In this document: positions 1 to 10,579 of the stretch, piece after piece | Numbering within the stretch: position 1 is the first letter of the stretch | Layout: each line of letters opens with the position of its first letter | Source of the DNA: Schistosoma mansoni | Lineage: Eukaryota > Platyhelminthes > Trematoda > Strigeidida > Schistosomatidae | Direction of reading: 5' to 3' | Assembly: GCF_000237925.1 (NCBI RefSeq) | Contig: NC_031496.1 | Location: forward strand, 12,808,564-12,872,563 | DNA length: 64,000 bases | Translations under genes and position numbers: made by a program | Notes under the pieces: generated by a model | The model's database searches: none | What the model saw: the letters and a program-made list of their open reading frames with translations, nothing else | Told to the model about the DNA's origin: nothing

Positions 1-170
1 ACATGTTCCTATCTATACATTGAAGTTCGAATTAGATTTTGTTGCATTCAAGTTAAAAGTTATACAATCGGATGACTGAAATTTTATTTACGTAATTCAA
101 ATAATAAATTTAATTATAAAGAGTTTCACTATTCGAACTTTGTGATAAATAACAGTTGATTTAAGAGTTA

Positions 171-645
171 AGCTCCCAAATGCCCTGGTACGGCCGAGAG
201 TGGGGATAGTCCACACTCCCTCTCGAAATGCTCTCGCATGGTCACGCGAATACAGCCACTGTCACAGAAGTCCTACTCACTACCTTCTCGCCGTGTGGGT
301 GTTGTTCATGAAATTGAGAGGACGGAAATCCGATATCCACCGCTTTAACCGGGTTAGTGTATACGGAAGACCCACTTAAGGGAGTTGGAAAACCCTTATT
401 CAAAAACGATGGTGCACATGTGCTCTAGGATCCTGAGGGAAAAAATGGCGTATGAACTTATTGCTGGTCACCGGCTACCATGGGACTATGTCTCCTGACG
501 TTGCTTCACTGCCTTGTGAATTATACCTGTAGGTTAAAGGCTCGTGGTGTGGCCCCTTATGAAAACCACGTGCTTCTGTTTTGGTGTCCGGGAAGCATTC
601 TAATCCTCACATAAATTGGATGACGAAGTATGGCGCATATATATT
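171..645 (+). repeat. SINE-like ~520-bp retroposon, copy 1 (3' truncated)
   Basis: This is one of four copies of the same interspersed repeat; the others are at 8877-9392, 25759-26284 and 56722-57239 in reverse orientation. The sense strand starts near the motif CCCAAATGCCCTGGTACGG. It keeps the middle block around 412-500 (motif ATGGTGCACATG) and loses similarity near 645, before the shared AT-rich 3' tail. No protein domain is recognisable. A short A-box-like stretch (GGCCGAGAGTGG) lies at the 5' end, but I see no B box, so polymerase III transcription is unproven. Confidence 0.7.
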
Positions 646-654
646 TACTAGTAG

Positions 655-740
655 TACTAGGATGTAACGACCGTACAGTGCTTCTAGGTTTTAAATGGTG
701 GTCTAACATTGATTGGTTCATGATCTCAATTCAAACTCAA
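655..740 (+). repeat. 3' fragment of hammerhead-type SINE
   Basis: This stretch matches the 3' half of the hammerhead element at 8062-8294, from the cleavage-site region (CAGTGCTTC) through GGTGGTCTA to the end. The catalytic core upstream is missing. It directly abuts the truncated end of the SINE-like copy at 171-645, so the two repeats are joined or nested. Confidence 0.55.
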
Positions 741-1613
741 CAGGCTCCACGACAACCTATACTGACAAGTTTAACATTTAGCTTGAAAATTTCATGTTGT
801 TTTGTTAGTTTGATGTGACAAATTGAATCGATGCTTAATATATTCCAGGTTCTATGTTTCTTATGACTGACTGAATTGCTTTGTATATTGAGTGACTGTA
901 CGTCAAATACACTTATTCAGTTCTATTAAAGTTGTCAACCTATGAAATATGTTATATATAAAACTCCTCTAGTTATTAGATTATTGTTAAATTCTGTGTA
1001 TTCGTTTTAATTCTGTTTACATTAATGCGAGATATATTGATTATTTCTTCTGGCTAACATGTGGCGTGTGACTGAAACTTCATCATATATATTATTCACA
1101 TGTGTTTTGTATTCAATAAAAGTAGTCTTTCGTTTACTTTAACTTAGACTTATATAGACACCAATTGAACTTATGTAAATTATCTCCTTTTACAAATAAA
1201 TTAGAGTGTGCTGAACATTATATATTTTCGGTTTTATTTTCATTTTTTGTTGTGAAAATTAAAACAAACCCTTGTTTGGTAGTTACAAATTGAGGTTACC
1301 ACTTTCAAGTATTACGTGATGATAAGAGATGTAAATTTCAATTGATATTCTTCAGTCCGATAAAAATGAAGCACAATTGTTTAATAGTTAAAATAATTGA
1401 TTTGTAACCAAGTAGTTCGTAGGTTATCGCATTTGTGACGTAAAGTTGCATACTGAAACTTGTAATTGGTGAGTCACATTCGCTTGATAAAAGAGAAAGA
1501 TTTAGTCTACATTTGATTGAAGTTGGAAACTCTTGGTGTTTTTCTTTACAATAGGTATATCAATTATACCTCTTAAATAATTTGAGAAAAAAGTGTTAAC
1601 AAGGATTTTTTTC
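741..1613. other. AT-rich stretch, nothing recognised
   Basis: This is AT-rich, non-repetitive sequence with stops in all frames. I see no gene, exon or repeat similarity to the rest of the window. Confidence 0.5.
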
Positions 1614-1833
1614 AGTACTTACTTACTTACGCCTGTTACTCTCGATGGAGCATAGGCCGCTGACCAGCATTCTCAGACCCACTCTGTCCTGAGCCTTCTC
1701 TTCTAATTCTATCCAGTTTTTGTTCATTCTTCTCATGTCTTTCTCTATTTCTCGGCGTAATGTGTTTTTTGGTCTTCCTCTTTTCCTTTGGCCTTCAGGA
1801 TTCCATGTGAGGGCTTGTCTTGTGACGCATTTG
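1614..1833 (-). mobile_element. RTE-clade LINE, C-terminal tail fragment
   Basis: Read on the - strand this encodes the C-terminal end of a fluke RTE-type reverse transcriptase, including [38 protein letters not shown] and [11 protein letters not shown] followed by a stop. It ends in short TAAG/TAAGT tandem units (forward 'acttacttac'), the kind of short repeat RTE elements carry at their 3' end. Only about 210 bp remain, a typical 5'-truncated insertion. The frame is still open. A related, longer copy lies at 17336-18735. Confidence 0.75.
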
Positions 1834-3414
1834 GGTAGAGTAATATAAATTCACATGGATTTCACCAGAATCTTATCAACTGGCATGGGATCTACATAAT
1901 TACAATATCAGAATTAAAAATGCATTTAATCTTATCTTATAGATACAAATGTAAACACATATATTCGGATTTTAGTGTAATAAAGGTGATAAGGATCCAA
2001 ATAGAGTTAGAAAACGTGATAATGATGTTATTAACATTATACTATAAATGACGGCTTCGAGATATCAATTATAATGGTAATAAAAAGATAATGGAACTTG
2101 CATGATAAAGATATGTAGTTTTATTTAGTAATAGTTGAAATAAACTATGTGTGGTAAAGTAAGCTCAGTTGATTAGAAAAAAATTCTAAGCTATAAAAGA
2201 GTTGAAAAATTTTGCAGTCAATTAGAGGAAAGTTAGTTGCAATAGAATACAAAATCTGTGGCTGTGTTCTATCATTCATCACTTGATGATCTCTTTTCTA
2301 TATACCAATGTTACCTTTAGGTATTTCTAATATTCATAGGCTGTATTTGTCACAGATTGACCTCATCTGCGGTACCATTGAAAACTTGAGGACATTGGAC
2401 AACCGTTTCGCCCTATTATAGAACTTCCCAGTAGTGTATATTTAAGATTGGTAAGGTCTCGAGCTGAACTCTTAAACATTAAAATCATTAGGGAGGAGAC
2501 ATCCAGTGGTACTAATTCACATTCAATCAATTTAGCGAAACTACACAACAATCAACCAGTGTTATAGATGATAACTATGCTCTATTTTCTTCAAAGGTAT
2601 CTCAACTGATATCGGTCTGTGACGAATACACCCTTCAAAAATAAAATTATCTCTACGATACCTCTTCAACAAAATAATCCCTGTTATTATTTTCAATCAA
2701 ATTTATAATCGTCTACAAACTCTTATTTAATTTTCATCTAGGCAACTAGTTAAATAATCTATATCAATGAAGGGAAAGATTTTTTTCGATTCAACAATTC
2801 CATGATTTCTTGTTACCATTTCAACTATTTTATTTTGCATGATAATTGATTGTTTAATTATAGTTTTTCAAATGTTTGTGTGTTTTATCGGTACTTTCAA
2901 ATTACTTTTTTTTAACATAAATAGAAGAAATACTCGAAAACATTTACAAAAAAGAAGTGCTGAATAGTTTAGATTCGAAAGTTTCCTCAGGGTGCACTGA
3001 GCCAACCTGATCAATTTGAAATGTGTCTTATATTTCATAGTTGTCTTTTTTTTCAAAAGAAAAAAACAGTTATCATCAACCAGGGTAATATTTACCGCGG
3101 TTTAGAAATTTACTTTTGGCAAATAATAACAAGAAACCATATTGTGTTGGTCAAACTGATTGATCAGTGAATATTAACTAATCATATAGTGTTTGGCTAA
3201 TCCTCATTGAATTTCATTGATCAATTTGAAATATGATTACTAGTCTAAACAACTTATTATCGCAGATATTATATTTTGATTTAAGACAACTGGAGAACAT
3301 CAACAGGAAGAAGACAGTACTAGTTAGTCACTCAGTAGATCAGTCAGATTATGGAAAAGGGATAAATGTACACTGTTGTAATGAACAATTTTACAAATCA
3401 TTCATTGAGTTACG
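1834..3414. other. AT-rich stretch, nothing recognised
   Basis: Only short chance frames are present. Runs of T/A around 2820-3070 are low complexity. No repeat or gene is recognised. Confidence 0.45.
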
Positions 3415-3690
3415 ATTGTTTACTCACTTACTTGCTCCTGTTAAATCTCGTGGAGCACAGGATTCAGACCAGCAATTTCCAACCAATTCTATCCTGGGCT
3501 CTCCTTCCCATTTGTTCCCATGTTCTATACATCTTTTGTATGTCTGCCTCCGATTCTCGGCGCAATGTGTTCTTTGATCTGTCTCTTTGTCTTGAGGATT
3601 CCAAATTAGCGCTTGCCTTGTTATCTAGGTTGATGATTTTGGCAATCCGTGTCCTATCTACCTTCAGAGTCTTTTCTTAATTTCCTCTTC
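3415..3690 (-). mobile_element. RTE-clade LINE, decayed C-terminal tail
   Basis: The - strand shows the same tail architecture as 1614-1833 but from a diverged subfamily: RTRIAKIINLDNKAS, ANLESSRQRDRSKNTLRRES, AQDRIGWKLLV and FNRSK, with internal damage. It ends in AAGT-type units near 3420. The copy is short and non-functional. Confidence 0.6.
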
Positions 3691-4759
3691 AGTTCCAAGC
3701 TGGTTTGTTCTCTAACACAGTAGGTTGTTGCTAATGATGTCTGGTCAACAGATCTGGATAACTTTTCGTAGACAGTTGTTTTTAAATACCTGTACCTTTT
3801 TGATGATAGTTGTAGTAATTCTACAAGTTTTAGCTCTGTACAATTGTTTATTTAACTCACTATTCCATGTAAAGTAAGTCTTTAAGTGACAGATTTTTAG
3901 TCAACAAAATGTAGCTTACTGACAATTTGTCTGACTGTGATTAGGTTACACGTAGCACCAAGAGAATTTCACTGTTCTGTAGAGTTAATTGAATTAATTA
4001 TCATTCTATAAGCATTAGAGAAAAGAAAATATGCCATCCTATCTAATCAACCTTTAAAATTCATGAACTGCTAGACAATTGTTTCGTCCCGGTATGGAGC
4101 TCCGTTATAATGCTCAGTTATGATCTTATTAGTGATCGGATCTACAAACTTATAATCTTGTGTTGAGTGCATTACCATTAGATTACTAAATTCTCACCCT
4201 ATAGTCCTTCATTTTCAATTTCATTCAACTTTTCAGTATCACTTAACTATCCGTACATTACTCATCAGTGATCTTTATCAATTTCTTGATTAAGTTTTTA
4301 ATCTTAAAATGTGAAACAAAAACTTTTGAATAGGAAAAAGAGAATTCAGCGAAGAAAATTTTTCATTTCGACGAAATCATTTACTTGAGCTGTACATTCG
4401 TATATATAGTTATATGGAAAATATATGTTTATAGGAGGCTTGGAAAGATTGCATCATAAATTGATTCTAGAATAAATAACAAATGAGGTTACGTACTAAT
4501 CAAGGGGTAAGGAAAAAAATAATTCATGGGTCAGATAGTCCAATTGACAGATATGAAGAAAAAGCGACAAACACAAAGGTCATAATAATAGACTGAATAA
4601 TAATAAAGAAAACTTGTATAAGGTAGTAATAATAATAATAACTGATTAGAGTTTAAAATGCAAAACAGTAATTAAAAAACAAAAAATCGATAATAATCAA
4701 ATAAAAGTGCAGAAAAGAAAAAAAACCGACAACCAGAAACATATCCAACAAGGGAATTA
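3691..4759. other. AT-rich stretch with short TAA microsatellite
   Basis: A short (TAA)n run lies near 4626-4641. Otherwise no gene or repeat is recognised. Confidence 0.4.
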
Positions 4760-5040
4760 AGGCCAAGGAAGGGTAAGAGGTTGGACAAATCGTTACTGCA
4801 CGCAAAGTTCAGGTTTGAGTTCGTGGATTGCCAATGCTTCAGCAGTACATAAAATATTGATCCAACCCCCCTCTAATCCAGTTCCTTTGACTCTGTAGAT
4901 TACTTTAAAAGAAGAGTCTTTTTGAGCGATATGTCCACAGTTAATTAAATACTCCTGTATCGAACTAATAATCTTTTTACATTCTCCTTTTTAAGAGCCA
5001 AACCGGATAGTGTTCTTCGAAAACATAATCAATATTATCG
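4760..5040 (-). mobile_element. Possible Penelope-like element nuclease tail
   Basis: On the - strand a ~65-residue open stretch reads SSIQEYLINCGHIAQKDSSF, then KVIYRVKG and EALAIHELKPELCVQ. The spacing of a C-x-H motif, a D-x-x-F-K-V-I motif and a final E-A-x-x-I-x-x-x-K-P-x-L-x-x-Q resembles the C-terminal end of the GIY-YIG region in Penelope-like retroelements of flukes. There is no reverse transcriptase nearby. The assignment rests on motif pattern only and is uncertain. Confidence 0.4.
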
Positions 5041-5819
5041 ACTATCATATCATAAAATAATCCTTTCTACATCATGATAAATAATGTTGATAGTAGATAA
5101 ATGTTAAAATCAATTAACTTGAAAATTTTTTTCTTCGGTATCAAATAAAATGAACAATAATAAACAACAAAGAGAATATTATCATTATTGAATTTATACA
5201 ATAACATCATCATCTGATCTTTCTCTCTCTCTAATAAGAAAAATAAAACTCTTACTAATTTTATTTAGTGAAGAATAAAAAAAATCATCATCGTAATTAT
5301 TGAATTGTTTAATTCTTCCCTTTTTTTTTGTTGTTGTTGTTGTTGTTGAGCAATTCATATCTTACTGGTCACGTTTAAATCAATTCTCTTGTTCTTGTTC
5401 AAATGTAAATCATATGAGAATCAAACTGATTATAACATAATGTATATTCAATTTTATATTAATAACTTTCGTATCATCAAATTGATTAAAGTCATTTCAT
5501 AGTGGTTTCAATAATTGTAAATGAGAGGCATATCAACTCGTTGTCATAGTAAAAAGAGGTTTGACACAGATATCTAGTATACTTATTTGTGTCTTTACTG
5601 AATTGGATTACTTAAAATCTGATAAGGTTTTGTAAAAAATTTTAACGTTAACAACATATTTTGAGGTATTTACATTATTTTATTCTGAATGTAATGTGTG
5701 ATAACCTCAGCATCACAAATTTCCTGACTAACCTCTGTTGTTTAAACTCACTTGGTATTGTTTACTTGTATTATCCCCTTGTTATTTAAGAATGCAAGTG
5801 ATTAGTCTCTTGTTGGGAT
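5041..5819. repeat. AT-rich stretch with (TTG)n microsatellite
   Basis: A (TTG)n run lies at about 5329-5349 after a T tract. No gene is recognised in the rest. Confidence 0.5.
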
Positions 5820-6047
5820 ATGTGCATCCTGTGCGGACTGCTTCGATATTGCCTGAAGTCACAAGCTTTACAAGCAAAGATGGATAGTGGCTAGCATTGG
5901 AATCCAGGACGCTTGTTTCGTCCTATTTGGGACTCGTCAGCTGGATGTACCTGCATCTCAGAGTTGATGTTCACTCTGGGACTCCGACCTAGTACCGTTC
6001 GCTTCAAACGCCATTGTGTTATCCACTTAGCTACTGAATCTTGATAG
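5820..6047 (-). repeat. SM-alpha-type SINE with hammerhead ribozyme
   Basis: Read on the - strand, the element begins with a tRNA-like head: an A box TAGCTAAGTGG near 6035 and a B-box-like AGGTCGGAGTCCC near 5985. A hammerhead domain follows (5902-5946), then a ~85-bp 3' region ending near GGATGCACATA at 5820. This is the layout of the SM-alpha family described in schistosomes, thought to be transcribed by polymerase III and self-cleaving. Related copies in the window are at 7195-7395, 19165-19330 and 19355-19540. Confidence 0.8.
5902..5946 (-). ncRNA. Hammerhead ribozyme motif (core intact)
   Basis: Stem I is ATCCAG/CTGGAT (5946-5941 with 5907-5902). The core CTGACGA occupies 5940-5934. Stem II is GTCC/GGAC around an AAATA loop, then GAAA (5919-5916), a minimal stem III and the cleavage triplet GTC (5910-5908). 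All invariant residues of CUGANGA and GAAA are present. Cleavage is predicted between 5908 and 5907. Very short stem III is characteristic of schistosome hammerheads. Activity is inferred, not shown. Confidence 0.8.
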
Positions 6048-7194
6048 TTAAATACGACGAAACATGCGTCTTGGATTCCACTGCTAACATCTGTTATTGT
6101 TCAGATGTTTTTAATATCATTTTTGGTTTTGTTAAAAAGAACATTCATGTAATTGGTTTCTTGCGTAGAATCTCTTCGAATTATATATTTATTTTTAAAA
6201 AAGTTAGATGGATATTTATTTTTTAGAGTTGAGAGAAGTAAGAGAAAATTCAATAATTCTTCAGATAACATAAATTTTAGCTCTGGTTTTCGCTCATTTA
6301 AACTATCATCTGAACTATGTAGTCTTGATACAACTTTCATACCTCAGAAAGAATTAGGAATTTGCTTTTGCGTATAAAATAAACTTAATGCACAAAATTT
6401 CAGTTTCTGAATAAAGTCGATGAATAACTTGAGTTGAAACAGAATTTCAAATTCATGAACCTTCGAATTACTAAATCAGTTGACTTCACACAATTTCAAT
6501 ATTGGATAAGTTTTCGTTCAATCTTCTATTTTGAATATTGTGTCAGTTTGAAACGTTTGTTTGTCACAGAGTGGAAGACTAGCATTCTTATGCTTAAGGT
6601 AAGAAGTTCATCTTTGGGTAACAGAGAACTATATAATAAACTTTCTTTGGAGTTGTTTCAACAATGACCGGTAAAATTTTAATGAGGGAAGCAAGAATTG
6701 ACAACTCTGCGTACTTACGGTTCTTACATCATTCATTGGTGTTATATTCTACATAAAGTAAATCACCTACTGTTGATTAACTGTACAATCGAATCCATAG
6801 GCTAAACAAATCAAATATTGTAGTGTCTGACTCAAAATTTTATTGACTTCATTATCAAAGACAGTAATTTTTCACTAAGATATACTTAAGTATTTGAAAT
6901 CGTATATTGAAAACGTGTTTAAAAAATAAGCATTGGAAATTGGTTGGTCTTCCACGTTAGAAGACCTTCCATATTTTCTAAGCTTTTGTTAGATAAACCA
7001 ATGAATATGAGACATTTTGTTTACAGCTGAATATTAACTTTTATAATCTTGGAAAATTAAATCTATACCTTTCAATTTATCCGATTAAATCAGTTAAATC
7101 AATAAAGTGTATTTACTGCCGTGCCCTATTTTCACTGATTCCATCCTCAGGAGCATTAATTCCCCTGTTGGTTATTGCTTCCAACTATCATGAG
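6048..7194. other. AT-rich stretch, nothing recognised
   Basis: Several short chance frames are present. This is where earlier DDX11 exons might lie, but I could not recognise any helicase motif here. Confidence 0.4.
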
Positions 7195-7395
7195 CCTTCA
7201 GTCCAGAGATATCCAGTAATTACATTTGGCCGAATAAATAAGCTGTTAGTGCTTCTCAGTAGTGGGATCCAGGACTTACGTTTCGTCCTATATGGGACTT
7301 GTCGGTTGGATGTACCTAGATTCCAGTGTTGTCATCCATATTGACACTCGGACCCAGTACCGTTTGTTTTACTAAGCTACCAAGTCCAAATAGCC
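7195..7395 (-). repeat. SM-alpha-type SINE, decayed hammerhead
   Basis: Similar to 5820-6047 on the - strand. Stem I and stem II sequences and GAAA are recognisable, but the core reads CCGACAA where CUGANGA is expected, so U4 and G8 are substituted and self-cleavage should be lost. It lies about 250 bp upstream of the first recognised DDX11 exon. Confidence 0.7.
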
Positions 7396-7651
7396 ACTAA
7401 TTTATTCGTATAAATACATTTATACGGATGTATTTCGAGGGAACCGGTTAGGATGCACATAACTAAACAACTAGATATCACGAAACCTTACTAATAGTTA
7501 ATTGATTGATAATTTATCTCACGGTGTCTATTTATTATTTGTTAAACTTGGTCGATTTACTTAAATTGGACTGTGATCCCCCTTCGTGTTATTTTATTGA
7601 ATTATTACTAACCTTTGACTTTTTGCATGGTTTTTTTTGTTCTCATTGTAG

Positions 7652-10483
7652 CTGGAATTGTTGTGTTTACTCCGTCTTATGAATATCAGTCAATTTTACA
7701 TAATCGTTGGGAGGCGACTGGTTTACTGAATAAAATAGAAAAGTATAAAAGTTTATTTCATGAACCAAAAACAACAACACATTTAGATCAAGTGAGTGGT
7801 TTTTTATTGATTTATATTATAATTTGATCATTAATATTTCATTCATTTGTTCAACTTTTCTTCGATAATTGGTTAGTAGAGTGAAAAAGATAGAGAGGTT
7901 TTGAGCTCTACCCTTTTTTTCAACCAAAACCCGGTATATCAATGCTTCAGGAAATATACTCATACCTAAAAATATCAAATAAATTAGTGCTTCATAATAT
8001 TTTTTTTAGATTTCAAAAATAACACTCTTGTTTTTCAGTATATTTGTGCAAAAACAGATTATAATCAGAAATGGTTTTGTGGAGATTTAGTATTTTCATA
8101 GTTAAAAGCATGAGTCAATGGAAGCTAGACCACCAAGGGAAACCTGGAAGTACTAGACGGCCGTTCGAATCTCGCGAGGCGAGGTCGTGGATGTGCACTG
8201 CTGAGGAGTCCAACAATGGGACGAAACGGCCGTCCAGTGCTTCCAGGTTTTCCTTGGTGGTCTAGCTTCCATTGACTCATGCTTTCAACTATGAAAAAAC
8301 AGATTAATCAGCTACATTATCATTGTAAACAGAATACTGTTTTTCTCGACTAAATTAGTAATTTGCTACTTGCAAATCATATTTTCTTACGAGGTGACAT
8401 CAATTAGAGAATTGCTCTGAAGCTATCTAAAACATTTTAAATATCTAGTGATTGTAGCATACCCAGAATTTTCCTATCATATAGAGTAAGTGATGCAGAT
8501 TAATGTGCCGTTTTCATTTCAATAGACGAATTATCCATGACTGTCTACTATGAATAATATTCATTATATCGAATACCAATATATCGGAGATAAAAAGCAC
8601 AAGTATAGTAAAATATGGGACTTGATATGAAATCCCTAATGAAAATTACACTCGAATGTCCAGCGATTATTAAATAAATGCATGGAAAAGTCACGAAAAA
8701 AATTGATTTCGACACGCCTAATAAAAATTTAAAACATTGCTGATAATGTTAGATCAAAGGGAGTTATTTAAAATAATGCAAACTGTATAGTTGTTTTAAA
8801 CTGTTTTGAAACTTTCAAAGGAATATGTTCTCATGATCATATAAAGTTACAAACGTAGAATTTAACACGAGTTATTATTTTATTTAAACACATAAATATT
8901 GGTACAAAGGGGCACCAGATACATATGCGCCACACAAATCTCATTTGATTTTTGTGAGGGCTGTGATACTGCCCGGGTGCCCAAACCGAAGCAGGTGGTT
9001 TTCTTAGGGGGCCACACCCGGAGCCTTTGACCTGAAGGTCTAGTCCACAAGGCAGTGGAGCAACGTAAGGAGATGCAGTCCCATGGTAGCCGGTGACCAA
9101 CGATTGATTCATACGCCATTTGTTCCCTCAGGATACTGGAGCCCATGTGCACCATTGGTTTGGAATGAGGGTTTTCCAGCTCCCCTAAGTGAACTCGCCG
9201 TGTCCACCAACCCGGTTAAAGCGCCGGACATTCGCTTTTCGTTTGCTCAATTTCGTAAAGAACTGTCCCGCCACGAGAAGGCAGTGAGTAGGACTTCCCT
9301 GGTAGAGGCTTTATACGCGTGGCCATGTGAGAGCATTTGGAGAGGGGGAGCGGACTCTCCGCAATCTCGGCCATACCAGGGCATTTGGGGGCTTGATCAT
9401 TGAAACTATCTTCGAAAGTTTGCCATATCTTTACAAATAATCTTAATATTATTCACTAAATATATATATTCACTCCTTTTCATGATTTGAAAATTCATAA
9501 TGAAATATTTGATAGAATTGAAGTAGTAAAACAATTACATATTTAATAGGGATAATATATTTGTAAAATCTCAGCGAATGAATTTAAAGTAAATCCAACG
9601 TTTCGCCTGGCAATCTGGTCCAAGCTTTTTCATGGAAATATTGTATATAACATTATATTACTTGTCATGCAAAAGTAGAGTGATTTTTTCAGATAAAGTT
9701 TTAAAGATATTCATAAATTGTTGCATTCTCTGTTTTGTGTTATGTTGAATTTCTTGCGAAAATTCAGACCATTTAGTTTATTTATCTATGCAGTTTCTTT
9801 CAGATTCATCAAACTGTATGATTAAAAACTTGAGATCATCTGACAATGGTTTCATCTTAATTTTAAAGTTTCCTCAGTGGTGCATACTTACATCTATAAA
9901 CGGAACTGAACTAATAAACTTCTGTTCTGATGGCGAAGATTGTCCCCTATTCATTGGTCCATATTCACAACTCCAACCAATTTACATTATAGCTTCGTCA
10001 TCACTAATCCCAACATGATCACTGCACAAATTAAGTCCTACTAGAATTCACTATTGAATATATCGTGATAAATCTCCTATGAGTGTTTATAGAAGACTAT
10101 TGTGATATGGCTCAAACACTGTTTCCCAAAGACATTTCAAACGTATGTTTAAGATCCGCCCCATAGATTACATAAATTAGTAGTCTGTCTAAATTATGTG
10201 AAAATTTACTTGATTCTAAGATGGTTAATTGATGTTTCAATTAAACAACTACTTTGAGATTTTAGATAATGCAAGCTTATGGAGTAGCAGCTACTCAAAA
10301 ACTGAAGCATAAACATGGAGCCCTTTTGTTATGTGTGATTGGTGGAAAACTGAGTGAAGGAATAAATTTCACAGATGATTTAGCTCGAGTTGTTATCATT
10401 ATTGGCATGCCATATGCAAACCCACAGTCCCCAATCGTAAGTTTATTGCATTATATATATAGTATATAGTATATATATATATA

Positions 10484-10539
<56 letters not shown>

Positions 10540-10541
10540 TA

Positions 10542-10579
<38 letters not shown>

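Noticed and set aside
6101-6377. Overlapping short frames upstream of DDX11 as missing exons
   Set aside because: No helicase motif can be matched, and the sequence is AT-rich in both orientations.
9083-9403. 106-codon + strand frame, similar ones at 25951-26178 and 56928-57290
   Set aside because: All three are antisense to the same retroposon family; similarity reflects repeat copies, not a conserved gene.
10448-10575. TA-rich tract as a possible origin or CRISPR-like array
   Set aside because: It is a simple dinucleotide microsatellite with no spacers.
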